A stretch of DNA of 64,000 nucleotides from Parabacteroides bouchesdurhonensis (lineage in GTDB: Bacteria; Bacteroidota; Bacteroidia; Bacteroidales; Tannerellaceae): contig NZ_LT896588.1 of NCBI RefSeq assembly GCF_900186615.1, positions 2,535,215-2,599,214 of the forward strand. Reading direction: 5' to 3'. Below the pieces are notes generated by a model, which was not told where the DNA came from, did not search any database, and saw only the letters and a list, made by a program, of their open reading frames with translations. Shown in pieces: positions 26,836 to 35,508 of the stretch (position 1 is the stretch's first letter; every line of letters begins with the position of its first letter). The position numbers were made by a program, and so were the translations under genes.

Positions 26836-27237
26836 TCAAATAATGAGTTTCCGGAAGACATAAATATGGCGTCCCATCCGGCAGAAAAGTGTAGATAGAT
26901 TAATGGTGTGACAAACAGAATTGGTTGCGAATACTTTACACAAAGTATTCTCACCCTTTATGCGGATAAAATGTAATGTTTTTTCGGCACCTTGCTGTAT
27001 ACGCAGGTTGGATGTATAGCTGGACGTTTGGATGTTCCGGCGAGGAGTAAGGCAATTGCTGCCTTTTAGATCGCTGCTTAGAATCTCCAGGCGATGGTGG
27101 ACATCCGTAGCGGTTTTCTCTTTCATAACAGTTTCCTGCTTGGAAGCCATAAGCAAATTGTCATTATTCACTCCTTCTTCCGGAACAAATAAGAACATTC
27201 CAATCAGCAGACCTACTATGAATAGAATATTTTTCAT
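26836..27237 (-). CDS. Small exported protein of unknown function
   Basis: A 133-residue protein with a signal peptide or anchor (ILFIVGLLIGMFLFVP) and a low-complexity basic body with several cysteines (SNCLTPRR, TLCKVF, VCHTI, FCRMGRH). No family is recognised. It is divergent from menA and separated from the small membrane pair by 113 bp. Confidence 0.5.
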   Translation of the reverse strand: MKNILFIVGLLIGMFLFVPEEGVNNDNLLMASKQETVMKEKTATDVHHRLEILSSDLKGSNCLTPRRNIQTSSYTSNLRIQQGAEKTLHFIRIKGENTLCKVFATNSVCHTINLSTLFCRMGRHIYVFRKLII

Positions 27238-27293
27238 GTTGCAAATATAAAGGAAATCTTAATAACGTAATGAATTATTGTGCTTTTTGTTTT

Positions 27294-27301
27294 TACTTTT
27301 G
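27294..27301 (+). promoter_or_regulatory. -7 promoter box of menA
   Basis: TACTTTTG matches TAnnTTTG and sits 28 bp before ATG 27329, arguing against the longer frame. Confidence 0.6.
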
Positions 27302-27328
27302 CAAACAATTTTATGCGAAGTGAGAGAT

Positions 27329-28225
27329 ATGGAAAAAGAAAAGAGCCTTTTTGGTGTTTGGGTAGAAGCTGCAAGGCCTAAGACGCTTCCGGCATCGTTT
27401 AGTCCGGTGCTATTAGGAACAGCATTGGCATATAGAGATGGAACATTTCAATTAATACCTGCCATACTTTGTTTGTTGGTCGCTTTATTAGCCCAAATTG
27501 CCAGTAACTTTGCCAATGATTATTATGATTTTAAAAAGGGAGCCGATAAAGAAGACCGCTTAGGACCGGAGCGCGCGGTGGCTTCCGGGTGGATATCTCC
27601 AAAGATGATGTTGAGAGGTACTTTGGTTACACTGGCCTTTGCCTGTCTTAGCGGTTGCATGCTATTATTTTATGCCGGTTGGGAACTGATCCCTGTAGGT
27701 GTGGCCATAGCCATTTGTGTATTGGCCTATTCTGCCGGTCCGTATCCTTTGGCATATAATGGATGGGGAGACGTTTGCGTACTATTGTTTTATGGAATTA
27801 TCCCGGTATGTTTTACTTATTACGTACAAGCCCTTTCCTTTTCTTTGCTCTCTTTTCTGCTTTCATTGGCATTGGGCTTATTATCCGTGAATATTTTGAT
27901 CGTAAATAATTACAGGGACTATAAACAAGATAAAGCAGCTGATAAACGAACTACTATTGTTCTATTTGGCCGTACTTTCGGAAGGGTTCTTTATTTGATA
28001 AATGGTGTGATAGCTCTTCTTATCGTTGTTCCGTTACTTCTCAACGATATATGGTGGATGACATGTTTGTTTGGCCTTTTTGCTATCCTTTTTGTTTCAA
28101 CCTGGTTGGAACTGGAGCGATATGAAGGACGCGAACTGAATAAGACTCTGGCGCATACGGCACGTAATGTTTTTATATTTGCTATCCTGCTTTCGGTGCT
28201 GTTGCTCTATACCCGTTTTCATTAA
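27329..28225 (+). CDS. menA: 1,4-dihydroxy-2-naphthoate polyprenyltransferase
   Basis: A 298-residue UbiA-family membrane enzyme that attaches a polyprenyl chain to dihydroxynaphthoate in menaquinone synthesis. The start is the ATG at 27329, after the promoter box. The first prenyl-diphosphate site is NFANDYYDFKKGADKEDRLGP, with the N-D-x-x-D pattern; the second is NYRDYKQDKAADKRTTIVLFG. About 8 or 9 spans follow. It stands alone. No other men genes are in this window. Confidence 0.93.
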   Translation: MEKEKSLFGVWVEAARPKTLPASFSPVLLGTALAYRDGTFQLIPAILCLLVALLAQIASNFANDYYDFKKGADKEDRLGPERAVASGWISPKMMLRGTLVTLAFACLSGCMLLFYAGWELIPVGVAIAICVLAYSAGPYPLAYNGWGDVCVLLFYGIIPVCFTYYVQALSFSLLSFLLSLALGLLSVNILIVNNYRDYKQDKAADKRTTIVLFGRTFGRVLYLINGVIALLIVVPLLLNDIWWMTCLFGLFAILFVSTWLELERYEGRELNKTLAHTARNVFIFAILLSVLLLYTRFH

Positions 28226-28248
28226 TATATACTGCTGTTTTTTTTGTT

Positions 28249-28279
28249 AAAGGCAATAATTTATTGTCTTTATGCCTTT
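28249..28279 (+). terminator. Weak terminator after menA
   Basis: AAAGGCA (28249-28255) pairs with TGCCTTT (28273-28279), shortly after the stop codon. The T tract is short, so confidence is low. Confidence 0.4.
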
Positions 28280-28332
28280 GCTTTGTCGTTAAACATAGGA
28301 TGATTTAGTAAAAAGTATATGAATATTTATTC

Positions 28333-28398
28333 TTTTGACCTAGGGCAAAATCAATTACGACCTAGGTCAAAATTAATTTCGAGCCAGGTCAAAAGAAT
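28333..28398. repeat. Three-unit array with a 22-bp period
   Basis: GACC or GAGCC words begin at 28337, 28359 and 28381, an exact 22-bp period. The first two units carry the near-palindrome TTTTGACCTAGG-GCAAAA type, and the third ends GTCAAAA. It lies between convergent menA and nadK. The stretch 28402-28611 that follows is AT-rich and shows nothing clear. Confidence 0.8.
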
Positions 28399-28611
28399 AA
28401 AAATGCGGGAATTTTTGCTTAAATAGTCGGGACAAAAGAATTAATATGTGCTATGTTTATCGATAGATGATTAAGTATTATCTATGGTATTGCAGTGGAA
28501 GTCATTAAGTTTGATAATGCGGTAACGGCTGTTTTTATCCTTGTATTTGGGGGGTGTTTTACTGTAGGATGATCGTTGAAGGTTATACTCGTTTTCAGTG
28601 AAAGTCTATAA

Positions 28612-28683
28612 AACAAAAAAGGCTATCTATCCCAGACAGCCAATCTCAATAGTTAACCTTAAATCTAATACCATGAAAAACAC
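28612..28683 (-). ncRNA. Candidate small RNA, copy B of a two-copy family
   Basis: On the minus strand the core TGTTTTTCATGGTATTAGA is followed by TTTAAGGTTAAC and a hairpin (GGCTGTCT with AGATAGCC, plus-strand arms 28621-28628 and 28634-28641) with a T run. A -7 box TATATTTG (28688-28695, minus) is placed to start the transcript near 28682, giving about 70 nt. The core is shared with 15293-15369. The hairpin also sits where nadK would end, so it could be just that gene's terminator, but the separate promoter and conserved core argue for a discrete RNA. Confidence 0.6.
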
Positions 28684-28687
28684 ATTG

Positions 28688-28695
28688 CAAATATA
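28688..28695 (-). promoter_or_regulatory. -7 promoter box of candidate small RNA B
   Basis: Reads TATATTTG on the minus strand, about 7 bases before the inferred start of the short RNA. Confidence 0.55.
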
Positions 28696-28750
28696 TTATA
28701 TTTATGTTATATAGCATAATTATACGATATAAATAGTATTGTATTTAACA

Positions 28751-29626
28751 TTATTTTATTCTTGCGTCGGCTCCCCACATTAATTTCTCCCTTAATGTCT
28801 GGTAGAAAGTATGGTTATATCGCTTAATAACTTTCGTGGTGTAATCGGCTTTTGTTATTTTTAATTCTATCCCGACCGGAAATACTTCGGAATGACCGTC
28901 TAATGCGATTAGGAAGTTGCGGCTTCGGCTTTCAACACCTAAAGTAATTGTATAAGAGTCCGGAATAACAAGTGGACGGACATTCAATGAATGGGGAGCA
29001 ACAGGACTTAACACAATACTGTTGCTTTGTGGAAGTATGATAGGCCCGTTTACACTCATGGAATAAGCCGTAGAACCGGTTGGGGTGGCTACAACTAGTC
29101 CGTCGGCCTGATAAGACGTAAGATATTCATCGTTTAATGAGGTGTGTATGGTTATCATTGAAGATGTATCTCGTTTTAGGATAGCAATTTCATTCAAGGC
29201 ATAGTTATATCCTTTAAATGTACGTTCCTCTGTGTGTAATCTCAATAAAGTCCGTTCTTCTATCCGGTAATAATTTTTGAAAAGTTCTTCCAGGGTGTCT
29301 TCTATTTCGTTGTTACTAACGTCTGCCAGAAATCCCAGTCGTCCGGTATTTATACCGAGGATAGGTATGTCTTGTTTATTTACGCGGGCGGCAGTACGCA
29401 GAAATGTCCCGTCGCCTCCGATACTCAATACAACATCCAGGTCGAATTCATCTCCTGTGATTTGCCCTTTCATAGGAGGTTCGTATCCTAGTGCATCAGT
29501 AAGGAAAGTGTAGAAAAGGCTGTCTACGTATATCTCCGCTCCCAGAGAACGGAGCTTTTCAAACAAACGTTTGATAAGATTTTGTTTTTCTATCTGATAT
29601 TCGCTGCCAAATACTCCTACTTTCAT
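28751..29626 (-). CDS. nadK: NAD kinase
   Basis: A 291-residue cytoplasmic enzyme that phosphorylates NAD to NADP. Motifs are SIGGDGTFLRTAARV (GGDGT ATP-binding), GINTGRLGFLADV and TPTGSTAYSMSVNGPIILP, the NAD kinase signatures. It follows a CBS-domain protein by 12 bp, so the two form an operon. Confidence 0.96.
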   Translation of the reverse strand: MKVGVFGSEYQIEKQNLIKRLFEKLRSLGAEIYVDSLFYTFLTDALGYEPPMKGQITGDEFDLDVVLSIGGDGTFLRTAARVNKQDIPILGINTGRLGFLADVSNNEIEDTLEELFKNYYRIEERTLLRLHTEERTFKGYNYALNEIAILKRDTSSMITIHTSLNDEYLTSYQADGLVVATPTGSTAYSMSVNGPIILPQSNSIVLSPVAPHSLNVRPLVIPDSYTITLGVESRSRNFLIALDGHSEVFPVGIELKITKADYTTKVIKRYNHTFYQTLREKLMWGADARIK

Positions 29627-29638
29627 TTTCTTTTCTTC

Positions 29639-30301
29639 TTACATATTCATATAATGCAATAACTCATTCATCCGTTGCTGTAACAAATTGTCTACCATTC
29701 CTTTTTCCATGAAATGATATAGAACCGTATAATTAAAACGTTCAAAACTACGTATTACAGGAGATGCATCTTCTAGATCAATCTTGATGGAGATAAGGAG
29801 GCGGCCAGTCTCTTTATCTTGGTGTGATAACAGATTCAATACATGAGCATTGTTGGATTCTACCAAACGGGCAATGTCTGAAAGGACGTAATCTTGCGGC
29901 ATCATTTCAAGAACGATAATACTGCCTTCCGCTTCCGCATTGCATAATTCGGACAGTGCATCTATCAGTTTATCTCTTGTGATAGCTCCTGTGTATACAC
30001 CGTCTGTTGTTACAACCGGTAAAAGGCTTAACCCATAACGTGTCATTATGGAGAGCGCTTCGTGTAAATGGCTGTTTTTACGTATGCTTGGAGCAAACAG
30101 AACGGGTTCGCCGATAGTTCCTGACGGCTCAGGTATCGTTAACAGGTCTTTTTCCGATATTAAACATCTATATATTCCTCCGTCATTCACTAACGGAAGA
30201 TGTTTGAGTTTATAATCATCCATTATTGCTAACGCATATTCCACTGTGTCAAAACTTTTTAACACCGGAAGTTCTTTCATTATGAAATCTTTTACTAACA
30301 T
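29639..30301 (-). CDS. Two-CBS-domain protein
   Basis: A 220-residue cytoplasmic protein. The N-terminal half is a tandem CBS (Bateman) module: FDTVEYALAIMDDYKLKHLPLVND with RCLISEKDLLTI, then LHEALSIMTRYGLSLLPVVTTDGVYTGAITRDKLIDAL. The C-terminal third (ILEMMPQDYVLSDIARLVESNNAHVLNLLSH) resembles an ACT-like fold. Such modules bind adenine nucleotides. Being coupled to nadK, it may sense NAD(P) or ATP, but this is inference. Confidence 0.85.
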   Translation of the reverse strand: MLVKDFIMKELPVLKSFDTVEYALAIMDDYKLKHLPLVNDGGIYRCLISEKDLLTIPEPSGTIGEPVLFAPSIRKNSHLHEALSIMTRYGLSLLPVVTTDGVYTGAITRDKLIDALSELCNAEAEGSIIVLEMMPQDYVLSDIARLVESNNAHVLNLLSHQDKETGRLLISIKIDLEDASPVIRSFERFNYTVLYHFMEKGMVDNLLQQRMNELLHYMNM

Positions 30302-30339
30302 TTCTCTATAAATTCACCAAATCCTGCTAAATTTGCCGA

Positions 30340-30357
30340 TACATTTGTGCAAATGTA
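30340..30357. promoter_or_regulatory. Overlapping face-to-face promoters in a palindrome
   Basis: TACATTTG (plus, 30340-30347) and its complement CAAATGTA (30350-30357, minus) form an 18-bp near-perfect palindrome with a 2-base centre. Each is a TAnnTTTG -7 box, one for pdxJ to the right, the other for the CBS-nadK unit to the left. The two polymerases would exclude one another. Confidence 0.65.
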
Positions 30358-30384
30358 ATCAAGAAAAAGATATAACGATATACG

Positions 30385-31110
30385 ATGACAAATTTAAGTG
30401 TAAACATTAACAAGATTGCAACTATCCGTAATGCGCGTGGAGGAAATATGCCGGATATATTGAAGGTCGCACAAGATTGCGAATCATTCGGTGCACAAGG
30501 GATTACGGTTCATCCGCGTCCGGATGAAAGGCATATTCGCTATAGTGATGTGTATGCTTTAAAACCGTTGATTAAAACAGAGTTTAACATTGAAGGTTAT
30601 CCTTGCGATAAGTTTATTGATTTAGTATTGAAAGTAAAACCTTCTCAAGTAACATTGGTACCTGATGCTCCCGATGCTATAACTTCTAATGCCGGTTGGA
30701 ACGTGAAAGCACATTTCGATCAATTGAATGATTTGGTAGATACATTTACAGGACAAGGTATTCGTACATCTATTTTTGTGGGAACGGATTTGCAAAATAT
30801 AGAATTGGCGGCTAAAACGGGAACAGATCGTATAGAGCTTTATACGGAACCATATGCCACAAATTACGCAAAGAACCGGGATGAAGCTATTGCGTCGTTT
30901 GTTGCTGCGGCAAAACTAGCTAAGAATTTAGGATTAGGAGTAAATGCCGGACATGATTTGAGTTTGGAAAACTTGGCTTTCTTTAGCCTGAATATTCCTT
31001 GGTTGGAAGAAGTATCTATTGGACATGCTTTAATTTGTGATGCATTGTACTACGGATTGAAGGAAACCATTTCACTTTATAAAGCTTGTTTGCAAAATAA
31101 TAATAGATGA
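30385..31110 (+). CDS. pdxJ: Pyridoxine 5'-phosphate synthase
   Basis: A 241-residue TIM-barrel enzyme that condenses 3-amino-2-oxopropyl phosphate with deoxyxylulose 5-phosphate to form pyridoxine 5'-phosphate. [16 protein letters not shown] and [19 protein letters not shown] carry the conserved His and Arg residues, and the end has [16 protein letters not shown] with [18 protein letters not shown]. The length is standard. It is followed by exbB after 30 bp, but that has its own start region. Confidence 0.96.
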   Translation: MTNLSVNINKIATIRNARGGNMPDILKVAQDCESFGAQGITVHPRPDERHIRYSDVYALKPLIKTEFNIEGYPCDKFIDLVLKVKPSQVTLVPDAPDAITSNAGWNVKAHFDQLNDLVDTFTGQGIRTSIFVGTDLQNIELAAKTGTDRIELYTEPYATNYAKNRDEAIASFVAAAKLAKNLGLGVNAGHDLSLENLAFFSLNIPWLEEVSIGHALICDALYYGLKETISLYKACLQNNNR

Positions 31111-31140
31111 GTATTAACTTGAAATAAAAGTACAGAAACA

Positions 31141-31854
31141 ATGAGTATTTTACTTTCTCTCCAGGCTGCAGGAGCACAAGCTGCGGATCAAATGCCTGAT
31201 TTAACGGCAGTAACACCACTTCCTACAGAGGCTGAAATTAATGTGATAGACCTAGCGTTCAAAGGGGGATGGATCATGGTCGTATTGTTGTTATTGTCTT
31301 TGATGGCAATATATATATTTGTACAGCGCCTGATGGTAATTCGTCGTGCTGGTAAAGAAGACGAGTCGTTCATGAATCGTATTAAAGATTATATTCATGA
31401 AGGTAAAGTGGATTCGGCTTTAAATCTTTGCCGTAGTACAAATACTCCTTCTGCCCGTATGATAGAAAAAGGTATTACACGTTTGGGACGTCCTATGAAT
31501 GATGTACTGGTTGCTATTGAGAATGTAGGTAACTTGGAAATTGCAAAACTGGAAAAAGGTTTTCCTTTGATTGCAACAACAGCGGCAGGAGCTCCTATGT
31601 TGGGTTTCCTTGGTACGGTAACCGGTATGGTGCGTGCTTTCTTTGATATGGCAAATGCCGGGACAAATGTGGATGTCTCTTTATTGTCTGGAGGTATATA
31701 TGAAGCTTTGGTTACTACAGTTGGTGGTCTTGTTGTGGGAATTATCGCTTTGTTTGCATATAACTATCTTGTTTCACAGGTTGATAATGTGGTAAATAAG
31801 ATGGAAGCTCGTACAATGGAATTTATGGACTTGTTGAACGAACCGGCCAACTAA
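31141..31854 (+). CDS. exbB: ExbB/TolQ-type proton channel protein
   Basis: A 237-residue inner-membrane protein with three spans: FKGGWIMVVLLLLSLMAIYIFV, a central GFPLIATTAAGAPMLGFLGTVTGMVRAF and VTTVGGLVVGIIALFAYNYL, the MotA/TolQ/ExbB channel signature. It energises TonB with ExbD and would power TonB-dependent receptors, for example the one at 8.4 kb. It is first of three tandem genes; exbD follows by 7 bp. Confidence 0.92.
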   Translation: MSILLSLQAAGAQAADQMPDLTAVTPLPTEAEINVIDLAFKGGWIMVVLLLLSLMAIYIFVQRLMVIRRAGKEDESFMNRIKDYIHEGKVDSALNLCRSTNTPSARMIEKGITRLGRPMNDVLVAIENVGNLEIAKLEKGFPLIATTAAGAPMLGFLGTVTGMVRAFFDMANAGTNVDVSLLSGGIYEALVTTVGGLVVGIIALFAYNYLVSQVDNVVNKMEARTMEFMDLLNEPAN

Positions 31855-31861
31855 TAAAATT

Positions 31862-32272
31862 ATGGCACTGAAAAGAAGAACAAAAGTAAACGAATCTTTC
31901 AGCATGGCTTCTATGACTGACGTTATATTCCTGCTGTTGATATTCTTTATGGTTACTTCTACGGTAGTTATTCCGAATGCAATTAAAGTCACTTTACCGC
32001 AAGCACAAAAGCAGACAGCTGCTAAACCGCTTACCCGCGTGACAATAGATGCTAATTTGAACTATTACGTAGCATTTGGTAACCAACGAGAGAAAATGGT
32101 TTCGTTTGAGGAGATCACTCCATTCTTGCAAGATAGTTATGCGAAAGAACCGGAGATGTTTGTAGCTCTTTATGCAGACGAAACCGTTCCATATAAAGAG
32201 ATTGTAAAGATTCTGAATATAGCGAACGAAAATAAGTTTAAGATGGTGTTGGCTACTCGTTCGCAGAAATAA
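31862..32272 (+). CDS. exbD: ExbD/TolR-type biopolymer transport protein
   Basis: A 136-residue protein with one N-terminal span (DVIFLLLIFFMVTSTVVI) that has the conserved membrane Asp in MASMTDVIFLLLIFF, and a periplasmic domain (PEMFVALYADETVPYKEIVKILNIA). It partners ExbB. Only one ExbD is present here; the TonB gene follows after 5 bp. Confidence 0.92.
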   Translation: MALKRRTKVNESFSMASMTDVIFLLLIFFMVTSTVVIPNAIKVTLPQAQKQTAAKPLTRVTIDANLNYYVAFGNQREKMVSFEEITPFLQDSYAKEPEMFVALYADETVPYKEIVKILNIANENKFKMVLATRSQK

Positions 32273-32277
32273 TATCT

Positions 32278-33126
32278 ATGAAATTAAATAAGGATGACAT
32301 ATACGGTATAGTTGGTACGGTTATTTTCCATTTAGGACTGTTCCTTATTCTTTGGTTTACAGTAATGAAGACTGTTGTGCCCGATGAGGATGGCGGTATA
32401 TTGGTCAACTTTGGCAATGTAGATGCTGCTTCGGGGACTTTTGAACCTAAATATACCGAACAAGAGCTTCCTCAGGAAACAACTACTCCGCCTCCTCCGG
32501 AATCTGCTCCTAAAGTTGAAGCTCCTAAAGAAGAATTGATAACTCAAGATGTTGAAGAGAGTGTAGCTATTCAGGAAGCAAAGAAAAAAGAAGAAAAACG
32601 AAAGAAAGAGGAAGCTGAGAAGAAACGTAAAGAAGAGGCTGAAAAAGAACGAATCCGAAAAGAAGAAGCTGAAAAAAAACGATTGGCAGAAGAACAGCGT
32701 AAGAAGGAACAAGCTATTAGTAACAAAGTAGCCGGTGCCTTTGGAATAGGAACAGCTGAAGGTAATAGCCAGGGTGATGCTACATCCGGTGTTGGTAACC
32801 AGGGAAGTCCGTTTGGAAATTCTGATCATGGAGCTAATGAAGGGGTAGGAGGTTATGGCTCGTTCAATTTGAATGGTCGTTCTATCGGAGCGGGAGGATT
32901 ACCTCGTCCGGCTTATACTATTCAGGAAGAAGGACGTATCGTGATAAATATCACTGTAGATCCAAAGGGAAATGTGATTTTCGCGGAAATAGGCAGAGGA
33001 ACTAATATCGATAATGCTTCTATGCGTAAGAGTGCGTTGGAGGCTGCCCGTCGTGCTAAATTTAATAGTATTAACGGAACAAATAATCAGAGCGGAACAA
33101 TTACTTATGTTTATAAGTTTAAATGA
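32278..33126 (+). CDS. TonB-family energy transducer
   Basis: A 282-residue protein: one membrane span near residues 10-28 (IVGTVIFHLGLFLILWFTVM), a Pro-rich segment (TTPPPPESAPK), a long Lys/Glu coiled region (about residues 95-150), a Gly/Asn-rich part and a TonB C-terminal domain ending GTITYVYKFK, with VDPKGNVIFAEIGRGTNID. It reaches from the inner membrane to outer-membrane receptors. It completes the exbB-exbD-tonB operon. Confidence 0.88.
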   Translation: MKLNKDDIYGIVGTVIFHLGLFLILWFTVMKTVVPDEDGGILVNFGNVDAASGTFEPKYTEQELPQETTTPPPPESAPKVEAPKEELITQDVEESVAIQEAKKKEEKRKKEEAEKKRKEEAEKERIRKEEAEKKRLAEEQRKKEQAISNKVAGAFGIGTAEGNSQGDATSGVGNQGSPFGNSDHGANEGVGGYGSFNLNGRSIGAGGLPRPAYTIQEEGRIVINITVDPKGNVIFAEIGRGTNIDNASMRKSALEAARRAKFNSINGTNNQSGTITYVYKFK

Positions 33127-33174
33127 TATAAGGAATGGAGCTGTTTCTGTTTCTGCTTAAACTCGGATAAGATC

Positions 33175-33720
33175 ATGAAAAAAGCGTATGTATTCTTAGC
33201 AACCGGCTTCGAGGAAATGGAAGCCATTGGAACAGCAGACGTACTGCGTCGTGGCGGTATTGATGCGAAAACCGTTTCTATCACTGGAGAGAAAAATGTA
33301 ACCGGATCACATGGTATGGTGTTTGTAGCTGATCTTCTGTTTGCCGAAACAAGTTTTTCTGATGCGGATGCCTTAATTTTGCCCGGTGGTATGCCAGGCA
33401 GTACGAATCTGAATGCTTTTGAACCATTGAAAGAACTGTTATTGGATCAATATCGGAATCATAAAATTATTGCTGCTATTTGTGCTGCTCCGCTTGTGTT
33501 AGGTGGATTGGGGTTGCTGAAAGGACGTAATGCTACGTGTTATCCCGGCTTTGAACCTAAATTAATAGGGGCTAACGTAACCGGTGGAGCTGTGGAGGTG
33601 GATGGCAATGTTATTACAGGAAAAGGGCCCGGTCTTGTTTACAATTTTGCTTTGACATTGGTTGCCGCTCTTAAAGGTGAAGCTGTTGAAGAAGAAGTAT
33701 CGGCAGGTTTGCTTTTGTAA
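33175..33720 (+). CDS. DJ-1/PfpI family protein
   Basis: A 181-residue cytoplasmic protein. ATGFEEMEAIGTADVLRRGG holds the conserved Glu, and KIIAAICAAPLVLGGLGLLKG holds the nucleophile Cys at the elbow, together with YPGFEPKL. The family includes deglycase, chaperone and peptidase-like proteins; ThiJ annotations are common. The precise reaction is unknown. Confidence 0.9.
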   Translation: MKKAYVFLATGFEEMEAIGTADVLRRGGIDAKTVSITGEKNVTGSHGMVFVADLLFAETSFSDADALILPGGMPGSTNLNAFEPLKELLLDQYRNHKIIAAICAAPLVLGGLGLLKGRNATCYPGFEPKLIGANVTGGAVEVDGNVITGKGPGLVYNFALTLVAALKGEAVEEEVSAGLLL

Positions 33721-33746
33721 CGTAGAATTTATCTGTTAAACACATA

Positions 33747-33790
33747 AAAAAGTCAAGCTTAATGAACTATTGAGCCTGGCTTTTTTTATA
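33747..33790 (+). terminator. Terminator after the DJ-1 gene
   Basis: AAAAGTCAAGCTTAA (near 33747) pairs with TTGAGCCTGGCTTTT, with G-U pairs, ending in a T tract. Confidence 0.7.
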
Positions 33791-33844
33791 CAAAATATTA
33801 TATACAATGGGTATGAAACGTAAATCAAGTATCTGTATTTTTTG

Positions 33845-33852
33845 TATGTTTG
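33845..33852 (+). promoter_or_regulatory. -7 promoter box of the DMT permease gene
   Basis: TATGTTTG fits TAnnTTTG and lies 26 bp before ATG 33878. Confidence 0.5.
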
Positions 33853-33877
33853 TAGCCATTTTATCAAAGAGGTTTTT

Positions 33878-34792
33878 ATGAGTAATTTTAAAGGTTTTGC
33901 CTATGGTCTCGTAACTTCTGTAACGTTTGGTTTGATACCTCTGTTTACCTTGCCGCTAATGGCAGAAGGAATGCGTTTTGATTCCATCCTTTTTTACCGT
34001 TTCCTTTTTGCGACTTTTGCTCTGATAGGAGTGATGATGGTGGAGAAACAATCGTTTCATGTAGATAAACGGGATATTCCCGTCTTTATCTTATTAGGAG
34101 GTTTGTATACTATTTCTGCGATGTTTCTGTTTTGGGGATATAGTTTTATGGCTGCCGGAATTGCTACTACATTGCATTTTACATATCCTGTTTTTGTAGC
34201 AATTATCATGATGACGGCATTTCGGGAAAAGACATCATGGATTACAGTTGTAGCTATATTGTTAGCCGTTTTGGGAGTAGCCCGTCTTTCAATTGATGGA
34301 GGGAAATTATTTGTAGATCCGATAGGTGTGATGATTGTTCTATTTTCTGCTGTGGGCTATGCGCTTTATATCGTGACGGTAAATAAATCGAGAGTGCATG
34401 ACATGAATGGTAGAAAGTTAACATTTTATGTTTTTATTGTCAGTACTTGTCTGTTCTTTTTTAAAGCGCAGACAAATGGTGGGGTACAATCCATACCGGA
34501 TGGACAGTCATGGATTAATCTGATTTTATTGGCTGTTGTTCCGACTGTTATTTCAAATATAACATTAGTACAGGCTGTGCACAATATAGGATCGACTCTA
34601 ACGGCCGTTTTAGGGGCAATGGAGCCTGTAACTGCGGTTTGCGTAGGCGTATTGGTCTTTGGAGAACCGTTTACTTCGCAAATTGCAACAGGTATACTAT
34701 TGATAATTGTGGCTGTTACTCTTATCATTCTTTCCAAATATATACAAAAGAGTTTACGGACAATAAAACATAAGTTGTTAATGCATCATTAG
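33878..34792 (+). CDS. EamA/DMT-family transporter
   Basis: A 304-residue inner-membrane protein with about ten spans in two EamA repeats: LVTSVTFGLIPLFTLPLMAEG with GGLYTISAMFLFWGYSFMAAG, then GVMIVLFSAVGYALYIVTVNKS with LTAVLGAMEPVTAVCVGVLVFGE, the usual EamA end. The start at 33878 is preferred because the earlier ATG at 33842 precedes the promoter box. The exported solute is unknown. Confidence 0.88.
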   Translation: MSNFKGFAYGLVTSVTFGLIPLFTLPLMAEGMRFDSILFYRFLFATFALIGVMMVEKQSFHVDKRDIPVFILLGGLYTISAMFLFWGYSFMAAGIATTLHFTYPVFVAIIMMTAFREKTSWITVVAILLAVLGVARLSIDGGKLFVDPIGVMIVLFSAVGYALYIVTVNKSRVHDMNGRKLTFYVFIVSTCLFFFKAQTNGGVQSIPDGQSWINLILLAVVPTVISNITLVQAVHNIGSTLTAVLGAMEPVTAVCVGVLVFGEPFTSQIATGILLIIVAVTLIILSKYIQKSLRTIKHKLLMHH

Positions 34793-34818
34793 ATTGATTA
34801 AGTTTTTCTGCTTGAAAG

Positions 34819-34849
34819 TTTGTTTTATAAACGAAAAGTCTTAAATTTG
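34819..34849 (+). promoter_or_regulatory. Consensus promoter of rpsP
   Basis: TTTG (34819-34822) and TAAATTTG (34842-34849) are separated by 19 bases, close to the full Bacteroidetes -33/-7 consensus. Confidence 0.7.
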
Positions 34850-34888
34850 CACCCGCTAATACAAACAGCTTAAATTAATTATTCAAAC

Positions 34889-35440
34889 ATGGCAACAAAA
34901 ATTAGATTGCAAAGACACGGTCGTAAAAGCTACGCTTATTATCAGATCGTAGTTGCAGACAGCAGGGCTCCACGTGATGGAAGATTTATTGAAAGGATAG
35001 GTTCTTATAATCCGAACACTAATCCTGCTACAGTAGATTTGAACTTCGAAAGAGCTTTGTATTGGTTACAAGTGGGTGCACAACCTACAGATACAACTCG
35101 CAATATTCTTTCTCGTGAAGGTGTTTGCTTGAAAAAGCATTTGCTAGAAGGTGTTAAGAAAGGCGCATTCGACGAAGCCGCAGCTGAAGAAAAGTTCCAG
35201 GCTTGGTTGAAGAATAAACAAGCTTCTGTTCAAGCTGCAAAAGACAAGGATAGCGAAGCTGCAAGAGCTGCAGCTAAAGCTCGTCTGGAAGCTGAAAAAG
35301 AAGCAAATAAGGCAAAAGCAGAAGAAGTAGCTAAGAAGAAGGCAGAATTGGCAGCCGCTGCTGCCGCTGAGAAAGCTGAAGAGGCTGCAGTTGAAGAAGC
35401 TCCGGCTGAAGAGACTCCAGCAGCAGAAAGTGCTGAATAA
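34889..35440 (+). CDS. rpsP: 30S ribosomal protein S16 with long C-terminal extension
   Basis: A 183-residue protein. The first 80 or so residues are typical S16 ([34 protein letters not shown]). S16 is usually 75-90 residues; here a tail of about 90 residues, rich in Ala, Glu and Lys and helical, is added ([20 protein letters not shown]). Such tails are known in Bacteroidetes. A strong promoter and a terminator flank it, so it is a single-gene unit. Confidence 0.95.
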   Translation: MATKIRLQRHGRKSYAYYQIVVADSRAPRDGRFIERIGSYNPNTNPATVDLNFERALYWLQVGAQPTDTTRNILSREGVCLKKHLLEGVKKGAFDEAAAEEKFQAWLKNKQASVQAAKDKDSEAARAAAKARLEAEKEANKAKAEEVAKKKAELAAAAAAEKAEEAAVEEAPAEETPAAESAE

Positions 35441-35463
35441 TTCATGCAGATGCCACATAAAAA

Positions 35464-35495
35464 AAGAGAACATTGAAAAATGTTCTCTTTTTTTT
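35464..35495 (+). terminator. Terminator of rpsP
   Basis: AAAGAGAACATT pairs with AATGTTCTCTTT around a short A loop, followed by a T run. Confidence 0.9.
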
Positions 35496-35508
35496 ATTGC
35501 TATAAATC

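Noticed and set aside
28621-28641. Only a terminator for nadK, without a small RNA
   Set aside because: Not fully excluded; kept as a small RNA candidate because of the separate -7 box and the core shared with 15293-15369.
32332-32829. Phe/Ser-rich minus-strand ORF over the tonB gene
   Set aside because: It is the complement of a Lys/Glu coiled region, which always gives such a composition.
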